This document shows positions 16,796 through 25,456 of a DNA stretch of 64,000 nt, in pieces; the first letter of the stretch is position 1, and every line of letters starts with the position of its first letter. The notes beneath the pieces were generated by a model. The model had not been told where the DNA came from. It saw nothing but the letters and a program-made list of their open reading frames with translations, and searched no databases. Origin of the DNA: SFWF01 sp045537915 (GTDB taxonomy: Bacteria > Bacillota > Clostridia > Oscillospirales > Acutalibacteraceae). A program made the position numbers and the translations under genes. The stretch is taken from positions 16,473 through 80,472 of the forward strand of contig JAZSQK010000012.1 in assembly GCA_045537915.1 (NCBI GenBank), read 5' to 3'.

Positions 16796-16815
16796 CAACA
16801 ATATCTGTGTGTCAA
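16787..16815 (-). promoter_or_regulatory. SigA-type promoter of the SPFH-RHH operon
   Basis: On the minus strand TTGACA, 17 bases, TATCAT. It lies 34 bases before the SPFH start and overlaps the palindrome at 16777-16795. Confidence 0.75.
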
Positions 16816-16838
16816 CTGCTTTTTTTAAAACGGGCCAC

Positions 16839-16867
16839 TTGCCAAGAGGCGGAAGATATATTATAAT
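16839..16867 (+). promoter_or_regulatory. Promoter of the yfcE-like gene
   Basis: TTGCCA at 16839-16844, 17 bases and TATAAT at 16862-16867, back to back with the SPFH promoter. Confidence 0.75.
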
Positions 16868-16900
16868 GTATATTAACAAAACAAACCAATGGGAGAGCCT

Positions 16901-17413
16901 ATGAAGATTTTTATTGCAAGTGATATTCACGGCAGCGCCTTCTGGTGCGAAAAAATGCTTGAAGCCTATGAGACAAGTGGGGCAGACCGTCTGCTATTAC
17001 TTGGAGATATACTTTATCACGGGCCGAGAAACGACCTGCCCGAAGGCTATGCGCCAAAAAAGGTTATAGAGCTGCTAAACGGTATAAAGGACGAAATCCT
17101 CTGCGTTCGGGGTAACTGCGATACCGAGGTCGACCAGATGGTGCTCGGGTTCCCGATACTTGCCGATTACGCCTTTATCTGCGAGGGAGGAATGCGGATT
17201 TTTGCTACCCATGGACACAAATTCAACGAGGCTAATCTGCCGCCGCTCAAAAAGGGAGATATACTGCTTTGCGGTCACACCCATGTGCAGAAACTAGAAG
17301 AGTTTGAGGATTATACCTATGTAAATCCCGGTTCTGTGTCGATACCCAAGGAAAACACAGGCCACGGATATATCCTTTTTGAAAACGGGGAGTTTGAGCT
17401 CAAATGCCTTTAA
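16901..17413 (+). CDS. YfcE-type metallophosphoesterase
   Basis: A 170-residue calcineurin-like phosphodiesterase. Metal-binding motifs are SDIHG, LLLGDILYHG, RGNCD, THGH and CGHTHVQ, all intact. Family members hydrolyse phosphodiesters of unknown physiological identity. GGGAGAG lies directly before the ATG at 16901, so I reject an in-frame ATG 12 bases upstream. It overlaps the next gene by 10 bases. Confidence 0.9.
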   Translation: MKIFIASDIHGSAFWCEKMLEAYETSGADRLLLLGDILYHGPRNDLPEGYAPKKVIELLNGIKDEILCVRGNCDTEVDQMVLGFPILADYAFICEGGMRIFATHGHKFNEANLPPLKKGDILLCGHTHVQKLEEFEDYTYVNPGSVSIPKENTGHGYILFENGEFELKCL

Positions 17414-17781
17414 CAAAATCTCCTGTACATATATATGAGCCAAACCCTCTTGCCTGCGGACAGGCAGTACTTGCAATGCTGACCGATACCGAGGTGGACC
17501 AGGTTATAAGGGCGGTCGGCACCGACAGGGAAACCAAACTCAAGGATATGTTCGGTATTCTTGAGCTTTACGGCATTGAATATGACCGACAGCGAAAAGA
17601 GGTCAGCAAAAAGAGTGAGCTTCCGCCAATTTGCATTTTAAGTCTTGAAACCCCTAAATGTTGGCACTGGTCGCTCTATTATAAGGGGAAATTTTACGAC
17701 CCCGAATATGGTCTGCTTGATGATTTTCCGCCGACAAAAAGAAAATATTATTTTGAGATAAAAGAAAAGCGAGAAGAATAA
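17404..17781 (+). CDS. C39-like papain-fold protein, unknown role
   Basis: 125 residues. NPLACGQAVLAMLTDTEVDQVI looks like the catalytic Cys helix of the papain-like C39 peptidase fold, and KCWHWSLYYKGKFYDPEYGLL supplies the His and a following Asp with a strand order seen in that fold. No leader or export signal is present, so it would be cytoplasmic. It overlaps the phosphoesterase gene. Whether it is a peptidase or a non-catalytic relative cannot be said. Confidence 0.5.
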   Translation: MPLTKSPVHIYEPNPLACGQAVLAMLTDTEVDQVIRAVGTDRETKLKDMFGILELYGIEYDRQRKEVSKKSELPPICILSLETPKCWHWSLYYKGKFYDPEYGLLDDFPPTKRKYYFEIKEKREE

Positions 17782-17797
17782 AATCTTCTCGCTTTAA
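17767..17797. terminator. Terminator after the C39-like gene
   Basis: AAGCGAGAAGA pairs with TCTTCTCGCTT around ATAAAA. It overlaps the end of the gene and serves the convergent gene as well. Confidence 0.78.
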
Positions 17798-17800
17798 TAT

Positions 17801-18343
17801 TTAAAGCTCAACAAAGGAGGGAGTATGGTTTGTATATGGAATCAATTTATCAAGGACATCTGCGGTCTTTATTTTAAGACTTGAGGAGTTGTCACAGGGG
17901 TGACAGCCGATATATTCATCTTTAAGAAGGTCCTTATCTATTACAAGCCGAACCTTTATCTCTTTATCAAAGAGAAGTCCCAATACACTCGCACTTCCGG
18001 GGCTGCAGTTTATAAGCTCCTCCATAAATTCTGCGGGAGCAAAGGAAAGGCGTGAACAGTTCAGTTGGGGGGAGAGAAGCTTTGTTTTAAAGGGCTTTTC
18101 CCCCGGCATTAAGACAAGATAAAAATCGGTTTTCTGGGCATTGCAGAGAAAGAGGTTTTTACAGATATTTACCCCGAGAGCCTCATTGACCTCGAATAAG
18201 CCCTCCATAGTGCTGATATGCTCATGACTGACACGCTCATAAGGTATAGAAAGCTCTTCTAAAGCGTCATAGCAGATATTTTCCTTTTCGCTGCAGTCGG
18301 GCTTTCTGAAAGAGTATACAGTCTTATCTGAAATAGGAGACAT
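17801..18343 (-). CDS. YbaK/ProXp-type aminoacyl-tRNA deacylase
   Basis: 180 residues of the prolyl-tRNA-synthetase-associated family, which removes wrongly attached amino acids (for example Ala from tRNA-Pro). Visible features are ALGVNICKNLFLCNAQKTDF with the key Lys, LVLMPGEKPFK and the C-terminal GCHPCDNSSSLKIKTADVL, normally GCHPNDNTASL. It shares one base with the next gene on the strand, so the two are co-transcribed. Confidence 0.88.
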   Translation of the reverse strand: MSPISDKTVYSFRKPDCSEKENICYDALEELSIPYERVSHEHISTMEGLFEVNEALGVNICKNLFLCNAQKTDFYLVLMPGEKPFKTKLLSPQLNCSRLSFAPAEFMEELINCSPGSASVLGLLFDKEIKVRLVIDKDLLKDEYIGCHPCDNSSSLKIKTADVLDKLIPYTNHTPSFVEL

Positions 18344-19731
18344 TAAACAAGCTTCCTTCCCATAAGAACACCCATTACCGATGCCATCATAAGACCTCTT
18401 GTCCAGCCCGAAGAATCTCCGAGACAGTAAAGTCCCTTAACATTTGTATTGAAGTCCTTATCCATTTTTACTCGGTTGGAATAGAACTTAAGCTCGGGCG
18501 AGTAGAGCAGAGTTTCTCCGCTTGCAAAACCCGGAACAACCTCGTCAACCGCCTTTATAAAGTTGATTATATTCATCATAGCTCGGTAGGGCATGGCGGC
18601 GGTTATATCCCCTGCAACAGCGTCGGGCAGAGTAGGTCTGACATTCGACTGCGCAAGTTCTTTTGCCCAGGTGCGCTTTCCGTCAAGGATATCCCCGAAG
18701 CGCTGTACCATAATGTGACCGGCTCCCAGCATATTGGTAAGCTCTCCGACCTTTACGGCATAATCAATGGGCTGATTAAAGGGCTCGGAGAAGTTGTGTG
18801 AAACAAGGATAGCAAGGTTTGTGTTGTTGGATTTTAGCTCCTTGTAGGAGTGGCCGTTTACAACCGCCAGATTGTTGTCATAATTCTCCTGACTTACAAA
18901 ACCGCCGGGATTCTGGCAGAAGGTGCGCACCTTATTTTTAAAGGGCTGCGGGTATCCTATGAGCTTTGACTCATAAAGAACCTTGTTGACCTTTTCCATA
19001 ATCTCATTACGGACCTCTACACGAACGCCGATATCAACCGTTCCGGGCTGATGGGCAATTTCGTGCTCGGCGCAGAGCTTTTCAAGCCAGTCGGCGCCTC
19101 TTCGGCCGGTCGCAACAACAATATCCTTGCCCTCGATAACCTCCTCGTTGTTGCCCTTGCAAACAACAACGCCCGAGCAGATGCCCTCTTTTATAATAAG
19201 GTCCTTGCACTCATATCCGAAAAGAAGCTCAACACCCTTATCACGCAGATAGTTCTCAATAGCAAGATATATATCCTGTGCCTTTTCTGTTCCGAGATGG
19301 CGTATGGGACAGTCGACAAGCTTGAGTCCCGCCTTAATGGCACGTTTTCTTATTTCCTTTACCTCTTCGTCGTTTCCGACGCCCTCAATCTTGCTGTCGG
19401 CGCCGAAATCGAGATATATTTTATCGGTATAGTGTATGGTCTCCTGTGCAAGATCCTCGCCGATAAGGCTGGGGAGATCTCCGCCCACCTCGTAGGAAAG
19501 GGAAAGTTTTCCGTCCGAGAAGGCGCCTGCGCCCGAAAAACCGGTTGTAATATGGCAGTAGGGCTTGCAGTTTACACAGGTCTTGGTCTTATGTTTGGGA
19601 CAGGAGCGTTTTTCAATGGGGGCACCCTTTTCAATAATGGTAATGCTTTTCTTACTGCCCGATTTAATCATTTCAAGGGCGGTAAAGATACCGGCGGGAC
19701 CGGCGCCTATGATGATAACATCTTTTTTCAT
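18343..19731 (-). CDS. FAD-dependent dehydrogenase (COG2509 type)
   Basis: A 462-residue flavoprotein. The N-terminal Rossmann motif IIGAGPAGIFTALEM binds FAD, the second part has VVATGRRGADW, and the C-terminal FAD motif is GLYCLGDSSGWTRGLMMASV. A cysteine-rich stretch (CPKHKTKTCVNCKPYC) near residue 45 is typical of this group. The substrate is unknown. RBS AAGGAG lies before ATG. FolT precedes it in the same minus-strand run with a 12-base gap, so the riboswitch at 20332-20441 may control this gene too. Confidence 0.82.
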   Translation of the reverse strand: MKKDVIIIGAGPAGIFTALEMIKSGSKKSITIIEKGAPIEKRSCPKHKTKTCVNCKPYCHITTGFSGAGAFSDGKLSLSYEVGGDLPSLIGEDLAQETIHYTDKIYLDFGADSKIEGVGNDEEVKEIRKRAIKAGLKLVDCPIRHLGTEKAQDIYLAIENYLRDKGVELLFGYECKDLIIKEGICSGVVVCKGNNEEVIEGKDIVVATGRRGADWLEKLCAEHEIAHQPGTVDIGVRVEVRNEIMEKVNKVLYESKLIGYPQPFKNKVRTFCQNPGGFVSQENYDNNLAVVNGHSYKELKSNNTNLAILVSHNFSEPFNQPIDYAVKVGELTNMLGAGHIMVQRFGDILDGKRTWAKELAQSNVRPTLPDAVAGDITAAMPYRAMMNIINFIKAVDEVVPGFASGETLLYSPELKFYSNRVKMDKDFNTNVKGLYCLGDSSGWTRGLMMASVMGVLMGRKLV

Positions 19732-19743
19732 AAGATTTCTCCT

Positions 19744-20277
19744 TTATTTTGTGATCTTGTTTACGACAGGGACTATAAATTTATAGATAAGCACCGAGCA
19801 GATGCTTTGTATAACCGTCATTGCCGCCGCCAAGGGAATACGGGTTATAAGCACCGCTGTATAAGGACTGCCGTAAAGAATGCTTATCCATAAAGAATTC
19901 AACAAAAGTGTGCCTATGAGATGACCGAGCAGAAGAACTGCAAAGGTCAGCAAAAAGCGTAGCGCAGGTTTGGCGGAAACCTTGCAGGATTTTCCCGCAA
20001 CGCCAAAAATAAAGCCCATAAAAAAGGCGACCGCCGTAAAGCCGGGGAAATAGGTGCCGAAGGGGAAAAGCAGAGCGCCGATAAGGTCGGCAACCCCACC
20101 GCAGATACCGCCCCAGAGCGAACCGCATATTGTGGCCGAGAGCATTACGGGCAGAAAGGAGAGCCCAATGCTTAAATTCCATACGTTAAAGGAAAAGAAG
20201 CGGCTGAGCACTACCGAAACGGCGCAAAAAAGTGCGCAAAGCACCAGTTTAAAAAGACTCTTTTGTTTTTTATTCAT
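19744..20277 (-). CDS. folT: Folate-specific ECF transporter S component
   Basis: 177 residues and about five or six membrane helices. The family pattern is ALFCAVSVVLSRFFSFNVW, SIGLSFLPVMLSATICG and GGVADLIGALLFPFGTYFPGF. S components bind the vitamin and use a shared ECF module encoded elsewhere. The tetrahydrofolate riboswitch just upstream on the same strand makes folate the substrate with good certainty. Confidence 0.92.
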   Translation of the reverse strand: MNKKQKSLFKLVLCALFCAVSVVLSRFFSFNVWNLSIGLSFLPVMLSATICGSLWGGICGGVADLIGALLFPFGTYFPGFTAVAFFMGFIFGVAGKSCKVSAKPALRFLLTFAVLLLGHLIGTLLLNSLWISILYGSPYTAVLITRIPLAAAMTVIQSICSVLIYKFIVPVVNKITK

Positions 20278-20331
20278 TTAAAATCCTCCCTTACCACTAA
20301 AGTCAGAGAGGAATATAAAAACAATGCTCCG

Positions 20332-20441
20332 GTCTGTTTAGCGGGATGCGGCAATCAAACCGCAGGGAATGCTCCCTTTCGTCCATCGGACAACTCCCCG
20401 TCCCGACGGCACTAAACGCTTGAATGCCTACTCTAACAGAT
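20332..20441 (-). promoter_or_regulatory. Tetrahydrofolate riboswitch upstream of folT
   Basis: Read on the minus strand, the RNA begins CTGTTAGAGTAGGCATTC, then GCGTTTAGTG, and later CTGCGGTTTGATTGCCGCATCC and CGCTAAACAG. These match the THF riboswitch core (GAGAGUAG, GCGUUAAGUG, GCGGUGAAU, GCCGCAUCCGCU). P1 pairs 5' CTGTT with 3' AACAG. The rest of the 323-base gap to uxaB holds AT-rich DNA, probably the divergent uxaB promoter near 20550-20575. Expression of folT is likely lowered when folate is plentiful. Confidence 0.88.
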
Positions 20442-20600
20442 GTTATTTTACCACGAACGGCAAAAAAACACAACAATTTAATTATGCTACAAAAAATCCT
20501 GTTATTTTTACAATATTTAGCAAAAATTATTATGGAAAAAAACAGGAATATATAGTATTATATAGTAACAGCGACATTTTCTTCAAAAGGAGACAACAAA

Positions 20601-21896
20601 ATGGCAGAGGTTTTTAAGAAAACACAAAGTAGAGAAAGAATAATTCAATTTGGCGAAGGCGGCTTTTTGCGTGGCTTTGCCGACTGGATGATACAGAAAA
20701 TGACCGACAAGGGCGTTTTTGAGGGAAGCGTGGTTGTCGTTCAGCCCATAGAAAAAGGTATGTGCGATATGCTGACGGCACAGAACTGCGGATACACTCA
20801 CATTATCCGTGGCGCAGAGGGGGTAGATACCACCCTTTGTAATGTTATTTCACGCTGCGTAAAGCCCTACGAGGATTTTGAGGATTATCTTGCCCTTGCA
20901 GATAATCCCGATATGCGATTTGTTATTTCAAACACCACCGAGTCGGGTATAGTTTTCTTAGACAGCGATAAGGCGACCGATGCGCCCCCCACAACCTTTC
21001 CCGCAAAGGTTACGCTGCTTTTAAAGAGAAGATTTGAAAAGGGACTTTCGGGCTTTATATTTCTGCCTTGTGAGCTTATCGACCGCAACGGAGATAATCT
21101 CAAAAAATGTATTTTACAGTATGCAGACCTCTGGGGTCTGGGCGAAGCTTTTAAAAACTTCGTAGAAAAGGAAAATATCTTTACAAACACCCTTGTTGAC
21201 CGCATAAATACAGGCTTTCCCAAGGGAGAGGATATCGACCTCGGCTATGAGGACAATATGCTCAACACCTCGGAATATTTCCATCTCTGGGTTATCGAGA
21301 CCGAATATGACCTTGAGAGCGAACTGCCCTTCGCCAAAGCAGGTCTTAATGTCATAGTAACAAAGGACCAGCTTGAGAGATACAGAACCAGAAAGGTCAG
21401 AATCTTAAACGGCGCTCACACCTCTATGGTGCCTTACGCTCTGCTGTCGGGACTCGAGACGGTCAAGGATGCAATTGATGATCCTGTAATGTCGGCCCAT
21501 CTTAAAAGGTGCGTATTTGAGGAGATAATACCCACACTCGACCTTGACAAAGACGAGCTTTTAGATTATGCCGAAAATGTAATGGTACGTTTTGCAAATC
21601 CCTACATAAAGCATTACCTTTCTTCTATTGCTCTCAATTCGATTTCAAAATTCAAGGTTCGTGTTCTGCCCTCGATTCTTGAATATAACAGAAGAATGGG
21701 TAAACTCCCCGAAGCACTGACCTTCTCCCTTGCAAAGCTTATTGAATTCTATAAGACCGATATGACAAACGACGAACCCAAGGTGGTCGAGTTTATGAAG
21801 AACGGGACGGTAGAGGAGATTCTTTCTAATACTGAACTTTGGGGAGAGGATATTTCCTTTATGACGCAAGAGGTAAAGAAAAATGTTAATAAATAA
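20601..21896 (+). CDS. uxaB: Tagaturonate reductase (altronate oxidoreductase)
   Basis: 431 residues of the mannitol-dehydrogenase family. It interconverts D-tagaturonate and D-altronate with NAD(H) in galacturonate breakdown. The N-terminal FGEGGFLRGFADWM is the nucleotide-binding start and RTRKVRILNGAHTSMVPYAL is the typical catalytic motif with Lys and His. It is a little shorter than the E. coli protein (483). It overlaps uxaA by 14 bases, so the two enzymes act in sequence from one transcript. Confidence 0.9.
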   Translation: MAEVFKKTQSRERIIQFGEGGFLRGFADWMIQKMTDKGVFEGSVVVVQPIEKGMCDMLTAQNCGYTHIIRGAEGVDTTLCNVISRCVKPYEDFEDYLALADNPDMRFVISNTTESGIVFLDSDKATDAPPTTFPAKVTLLLKRRFEKGLSGFIFLPCELIDRNGDNLKKCILQYADLWGLGEAFKNFVEKENIFTNTLVDRINTGFPKGEDIDLGYEDNMLNTSEYFHLWVIETEYDLESELPFAKAGLNVIVTKDQLERYRTRKVRILNGAHTSMVPYALLSGLETVKDAIDDPVMSAHLKRCVFEEIIPTLDLDKDELLDYAENVMVRFANPYIKHYLSSIALNSISKFKVRVLPSILEYNRRMGKLPEALTFSLAKLIEFYKTDMTNDEPKVVEFMKNGTVEEILSNTELWGEDISFMTQEVKKNVNK

Positions 21897-23256
21897 GCTT
21901 GACAATGTAGAGGTAGACCTCTTATCAGGCCACAAGTTTGCCCTTTGCGATATTAAAGAGGGCGAAAATGTAATTAAATACGGCAATCCTATAGGTCATG
22001 CGGTCTGCGATATTAAAAAGGGCGAACAGGTACATACACACAATATGAAGACCAATCTTTCGGGCCGTATTGAGTATAAATACACCCCCTTTGCCGAGGA
22101 AAAGCGGGAGAGCGGGTATAATGGCAGAACCTTTATGGGTTATCTGCGTGAGGACGGCAGTATCGGTATTCGAAACGACATCTGGATTGTTAATACTGTA
22201 GGCTGTGTCAACAAGGTTGCAGAGGAGCTTTCCCGTCTTACAGGGGCGTTTCACTTTCCCCATCCCTTTGGTTGCTCACAGCTTGGAGATGACCAGAAAA
22301 CGACACAGAAAATTCTCTGCGGAATGGTCAACCATCCTAACGCCGCAGGTGTTTTGGTGCTCGGGCTCGGCTGTGAAAACAACAATATAGAGGTTTTCAA
22401 GGGAGTGCTTGGGCCTTATGACGAGAAAAGGGTAAAATTTTTAAACTGTCAGGATTTTGAGGATGATGTTGCCGAGGGAGTAAGGCTTATAAATGAGCTG
22501 AAAGAGTATGCCTCTCGGTTTAACCGTCAGCCGATTCCCGTATCGGCCCTCAAGGTCGGACTCAAATGCGGAGGCTCAGACGGATTTTCGGGAATTACCG
22601 CAAATCCGCTGGTTGGACGATTTGCCGATATGCTTATTGATGCAGGTGGCTCCTGTGTACTTACCGAGGTTCCCGAGATGTTCGGGGCAGAGCATCTGCT
22701 TATGGCAAGGGCCCAAAACCGAGAGGTTTTTGATAAAACGGTAAAGCTTATCAATAATTTTAAGGAATATTACGAAAGACATAATCAGGTAATTTATGAA
22801 AACCCCTCTCCCGGAAATAAAAAGGGCGGCATTACCACCCTTGAGGAAAAGTCCCTCGGATGTGTTCAGAAATCGGGCAGCCGCAGTGTAGTCGACGTGC
22901 TTGACTACGGCGACCGCCTTTCGAAGAACGGACTTAACCTGTTAAACGGACCGGGAAATGATATAGTCGCCATAACCAATCTTATGGCGGCAGGTGTTCA
23001 CCTCATTCTTTTCACAACAGGAAGAGGAACCCCTGTCGGTGCCCCTGTCCCCACCGTCAAGGTTGCTACAAACACAGCTTTAGCAGAGAAAAAGTCCAGA
23101 TGGATAGATTTCAACGCAGGAAGGATACTTGACGGCGTCGACTGCGACGAGGAGTTTTTTGAATATGTAATCTCGGTGGCCGAGGGCGAAAAGACTAAAA
23201 ACGAAAAGCACGGCTACAGAGAAATTTCTATTTTTAAGGACGGCGTAGTCCTTTAG
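21883..23256 (+). CDS. uxaA: Altronate dehydratase
   Basis: A 457-residue enzyme that converts D-altronate to 2-keto-3-deoxygluconate. The N-terminal SAF domain covers about 1-75 (KFALCDIKEGENVIKYG, GHAVCDIKKGEQVHTHN). The main domain has SIGIRNDIWIVNTVGCVN, HPFGCSQLGDD, CGGSDGFSGITANP and the ending GRGTPVGAPVPTVKVATN. The Cys, His and Asp residues that hold the metal are present. Confidence 0.94.
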   Translation: MLINKLDNVEVDLLSGHKFALCDIKEGENVIKYGNPIGHAVCDIKKGEQVHTHNMKTNLSGRIEYKYTPFAEEKRESGYNGRTFMGYLREDGSIGIRNDIWIVNTVGCVNKVAEELSRLTGAFHFPHPFGCSQLGDDQKTTQKILCGMVNHPNAAGVLVLGLGCENNNIEVFKGVLGPYDEKRVKFLNCQDFEDDVAEGVRLINELKEYASRFNRQPIPVSALKVGLKCGGSDGFSGITANPLVGRFADMLIDAGGSCVLTEVPEMFGAEHLLMARAQNREVFDKTVKLINNFKEYYERHNQVIYENPSPGNKKGGITTLEEKSLGCVQKSGSRSVVDVLDYGDRLSKNGLNLLNGPGNDIVAITNLMAAGVHLILFTTGRGTPVGAPVPTVKVATNTALAEKKSRWIDFNAGRILDGVDCDEEFFEYVISVAEGEKTKNEKHGYREISIFKDGVVL

Positions 23257-23275
23257 AAAAAAAGAAGGTTTTATT

Positions 23276-23326
23276 ATGTTAATTATGAAAGCTGAAATCT
23301 CGCTTTTAAGGGGGGAAAAGGCATGA
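23276..23326 (+). CDS. Possible 16-residue upstream peptide coupled to the AEC gene
   Basis: ATG at 23276 opens MLIMKAEISLLRGEKA and stops in TGA that overlaps the start of the AEC gene (ATGA). AGAAGG lies upstream. It may only provide translational coupling. Weak case. Confidence 0.25.
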   Translation: MLIMKAEISLLRGEKA

Positions 23327-24267
23327 CAGTGTTCCTTTCCACCCTAAACCAGATGGGATTTCTCGTATTGCTTATAGCAATAGGATACATACTTGTTCAT
23401 TTCAAATTTGTAGGAGAGCATGCGGCATCTACCCTTTCAAAACTTGAGAACGATGTCTTTATTCCTGCCCTTGTACTCGGCACCTTTATGAGCAGTTTTA
23501 CACCAAGCAGATTGTCGGTTGCCTGGCAGTATTTTCTTTGCGGAAGCGTAGTAATAGCCCTATCGATGCTTGTGGGAATTTTTGTCGCAAAACTGTTTTC
23601 AAAGGATGAGTATCTCCGCAAAATCTACACTTACGGACTCACATTTGCAAATTTCGGGTTTATGGGCAATGCGGTCGTAGCAGCCCTGTTCCCTGACATA
23701 TTTGTAGATTACCTTATCTTTGTAATTCCTTTCTGGATACTGATATATGTCTGGGCGGTGCCCAAACTGCTTATGCCCGAGACCGAAGGAAAAAGAAGTA
23801 TGCTCAAGGAGCTTAAAAAGCTTATAAACCCAATGTTTATATGTATGGTCATAGGTATGATAATAGGACTTGTCGGCTTAAAACTGCCGTCATTTATAAG
23901 CAGTTCGGTAACCTCGCTCGGAAATTGTATGTCACCCGTAGCTATGCTGCTTACGGGAATGACCATTGCTAAGATAGATTTAAGAAAAACACTTCTTAAC
24001 ATCGCTATATACGCCGCTTCGGTTTTACGGCTTATTGTTATCCCAATAGTTTGCATTCTGGCTGTCTGGCTCATAAAACTCCCTTACGGACTGGCGCTCT
24101 GTACTATCTGCTCGGTGGCTATGCCCCTCGGACTTAATACGGTGGTTATTCCTGCGGCCTATGAGAAGGATACTTCGGATGCGGCAGGAATGGCGCTAAT
24201 ATCCCATCTGCTTTCCTGTATAACAATACCGATAATATTTATGCTTTTTGAATTGTTTATGAAATAA
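23323..24267 (+). CDS. AEC-family (auxin efflux carrier-like) transporter
   Basis: 314 residues with about ten membrane helices of the AEC fold. Conserved parts are KLENDVFIPALVL in helix 2, FGFMGNAVVAALFP and MPLGLNTVVIPAAYEKD near the end. Family members move small organic acids. Placement directly after uxaB-uxaA suggests a hexuronate or its product as substrate, but that is inference. GGGGGGAAAAGG precedes the ATG. Confidence 0.85.
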   Translation: MTVFLSTLNQMGFLVLLIAIGYILVHFKFVGEHAASTLSKLENDVFIPALVLGTFMSSFTPSRLSVAWQYFLCGSVVIALSMLVGIFVAKLFSKDEYLRKIYTYGLTFANFGFMGNAVVAALFPDIFVDYLIFVIPFWILIYVWAVPKLLMPETEGKRSMLKELKKLINPMFICMVIGMIIGLVGLKLPSFISSSVTSLGNCMSPVAMLLTGMTIAKIDLRKTLLNIAIYAASVLRLIVIPIVCILAVWLIKLPYGLALCTICSVAMPLGLNTVVIPAAYEKDTSDAAGMALISHLLSCITIPIIFMLFELFMK

Positions 24268-24268
24268 A

Positions 24269-24300
24269 AAAACAGCGAAGAATTTTCTTCGCTGTTTTAA
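24269..24300. terminator. Terminator of the uxa operon
   Basis: AAAACAGCGAAGAA pairs with TTCTTCGCTGTTTT around two bases. T-runs follow. Confidence 0.88.
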
Positions 24301-24356
24301 TTTTACAGAAGGTAAAATGACGTAAATAAGTTGTAGGCCCAGAGGGGTTTTCACGA

Positions 24357-25220
24357 TTATCTTTTGTTACCTAAAAAGAAGAATGCAATGGTGCCGGGGC
24401 CCGAGTGTGCGCCGATAACGGGACCTACATCGGTAATGAGAGAAACCTCTACGCCGTACTTGCTTTTTACAACCGAGGCCAGAGCCTTTGCGTCCTCCTC
24501 GCAGTCGCCGTGCGAAACCCATACGGGACCGAGCTTGTTCTTTGCCAGCACGCCGAACTTATCGGCAAGAGCCTCTATAGAGGCCTTTCTGCCTCTGACG
24601 GTGGTCATTTTTATAAGATGACCTTCATCGTCAACATGGAGGATAGGCTTTATGCCGAGCAGACCGCCTACGAAAGCAACCGTCGGAGAAACTCTGCCCC
24701 CACGCTTTAGGTATTCAAGGTCGTTTACGGTAAACCAGTGGGCAAGGGAGGGCACGGTCTCCTTTGCAAACTGCGCCGCCTCCTCGATTGAGGCGCCCTT
24801 TTCTTTTTCCTTTGCAGCAAGGTATACAAGCATACCGAAACCTGCCGAAGCGGCAAGAGAGTCAATACAGATTATCTTGCGGTCGGGAAAATTTTCTTTA
24901 AGTTCATCTGCGGCAATCGAAGCCGAATTAAAGGTTGTGCTGAGCCCCGAAGAAAAGCCGAGGTAGAGAATATCATTGCCGAGGGCCAGTTCCTCTTCAA
25001 AAAAGTCCTTGAAGGCGGCAACATTTACAGCAGAGGTCTTTGCTGTCTTGCCGTCCCTCATAGCCGAGTAAAACTCGTCGGGGCTAAGGTCAAAGTTTGA
25101 ATATACCTTATTTTCTCCCTCAAAAACAAAGGACAGACTTAAAAATTTTACGCCGAGCTCCTCTAAGCAAGAGGGCTTAAGGTCACAGGCCGAATCGGTC
25201 ATTATAGTATAGTTGCTCAT
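24357..25220 (-). CDS. DegV-family fatty-acid-binding protein
   Basis: 287 residues. DegV motifs are IMTDSACDLKPS, TSAVNVAAFKDFFEEEL, YLGFSSGLSTTFNSA and ending VGPVIGAHSGPGTIAFFFLG. FakB/DegV proteins bind a fatty acid for phosphorylation by the FakA kinase, which is not in this window. Ordinary length for the family, single gene. Confidence 0.92.
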   Translation of the reverse strand: MSNYTIMTDSACDLKPSCLEELGVKFLSLSFVFEGENKVYSNFDLSPDEFYSAMRDGKTAKTSAVNVAAFKDFFEEELALGNDILYLGFSSGLSTTFNSASIAADELKENFPDRKIICIDSLAASAGFGMLVYLAAKEKEKGASIEEAAQFAKETVPSLAHWFTVNDLEYLKRGGRVSPTVAFVGGLLGIKPILHVDDEGHLIKMTTVRGRKASIEALADKFGVLAKNKLGPVWVSHGDCEEDAKALASVVKSKYGVEVSLITDVGPVIGAHSGPGTIAFFFLGNKR

Positions 25221-25344
25221 AAATTCATCTCCGTAAAGTTATGTAGGAGTTGCTTTATGCAAAACCTGTGGATATTGTACCCATTTTCCAGGAGAAATTA
25301 AACCTACTTTGTGACAGTCGGGCTACACCCCTTAAAAACTGGCG

Positions 25345-25386
25345 GTAGAGTTGACAAGCCATCACTCTACTGACAGTAGAATCGAC
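25345..25386. promoter_or_regulatory. Candidate operator of the XRE regulator
   Basis: GTAGAGT at 25345-25351 is inverted as ACTCTAC at 25364-25370. It overlaps a second palindrome, CTACTGACAGTAG at 25367-25379. GTAGAGTTGAC recurs as GTAGAATCGAC at 25376-25386. These sites lie just before the promoter at 25400-25428. Binding by the neighbouring XRE protein is inferred. Confidence 0.45.
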
Positions 25387-25399
25387 GATTTTTGCCGTC

Positions 25400-25428
25400 T
25401 TGATTTATTTTAGGAAATGTGATACAAT
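25400..25428 (+). promoter_or_regulatory. Promoter of the XRE gene
   Basis: TTGATT at 25400-25405, 17 bases and TACAAT at 25423-25428, 28 bases before the ATG. Confidence 0.7.
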
Positions 25429-25456
25429 ATATAAAAATAAAAGAAAGAGGACCCGA

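Noticed and set aside
19051..19893. A 280-codon frame opposite the FAD dehydrogenase gene
   Set aside because: Antisense shadow of a well-supported gene.
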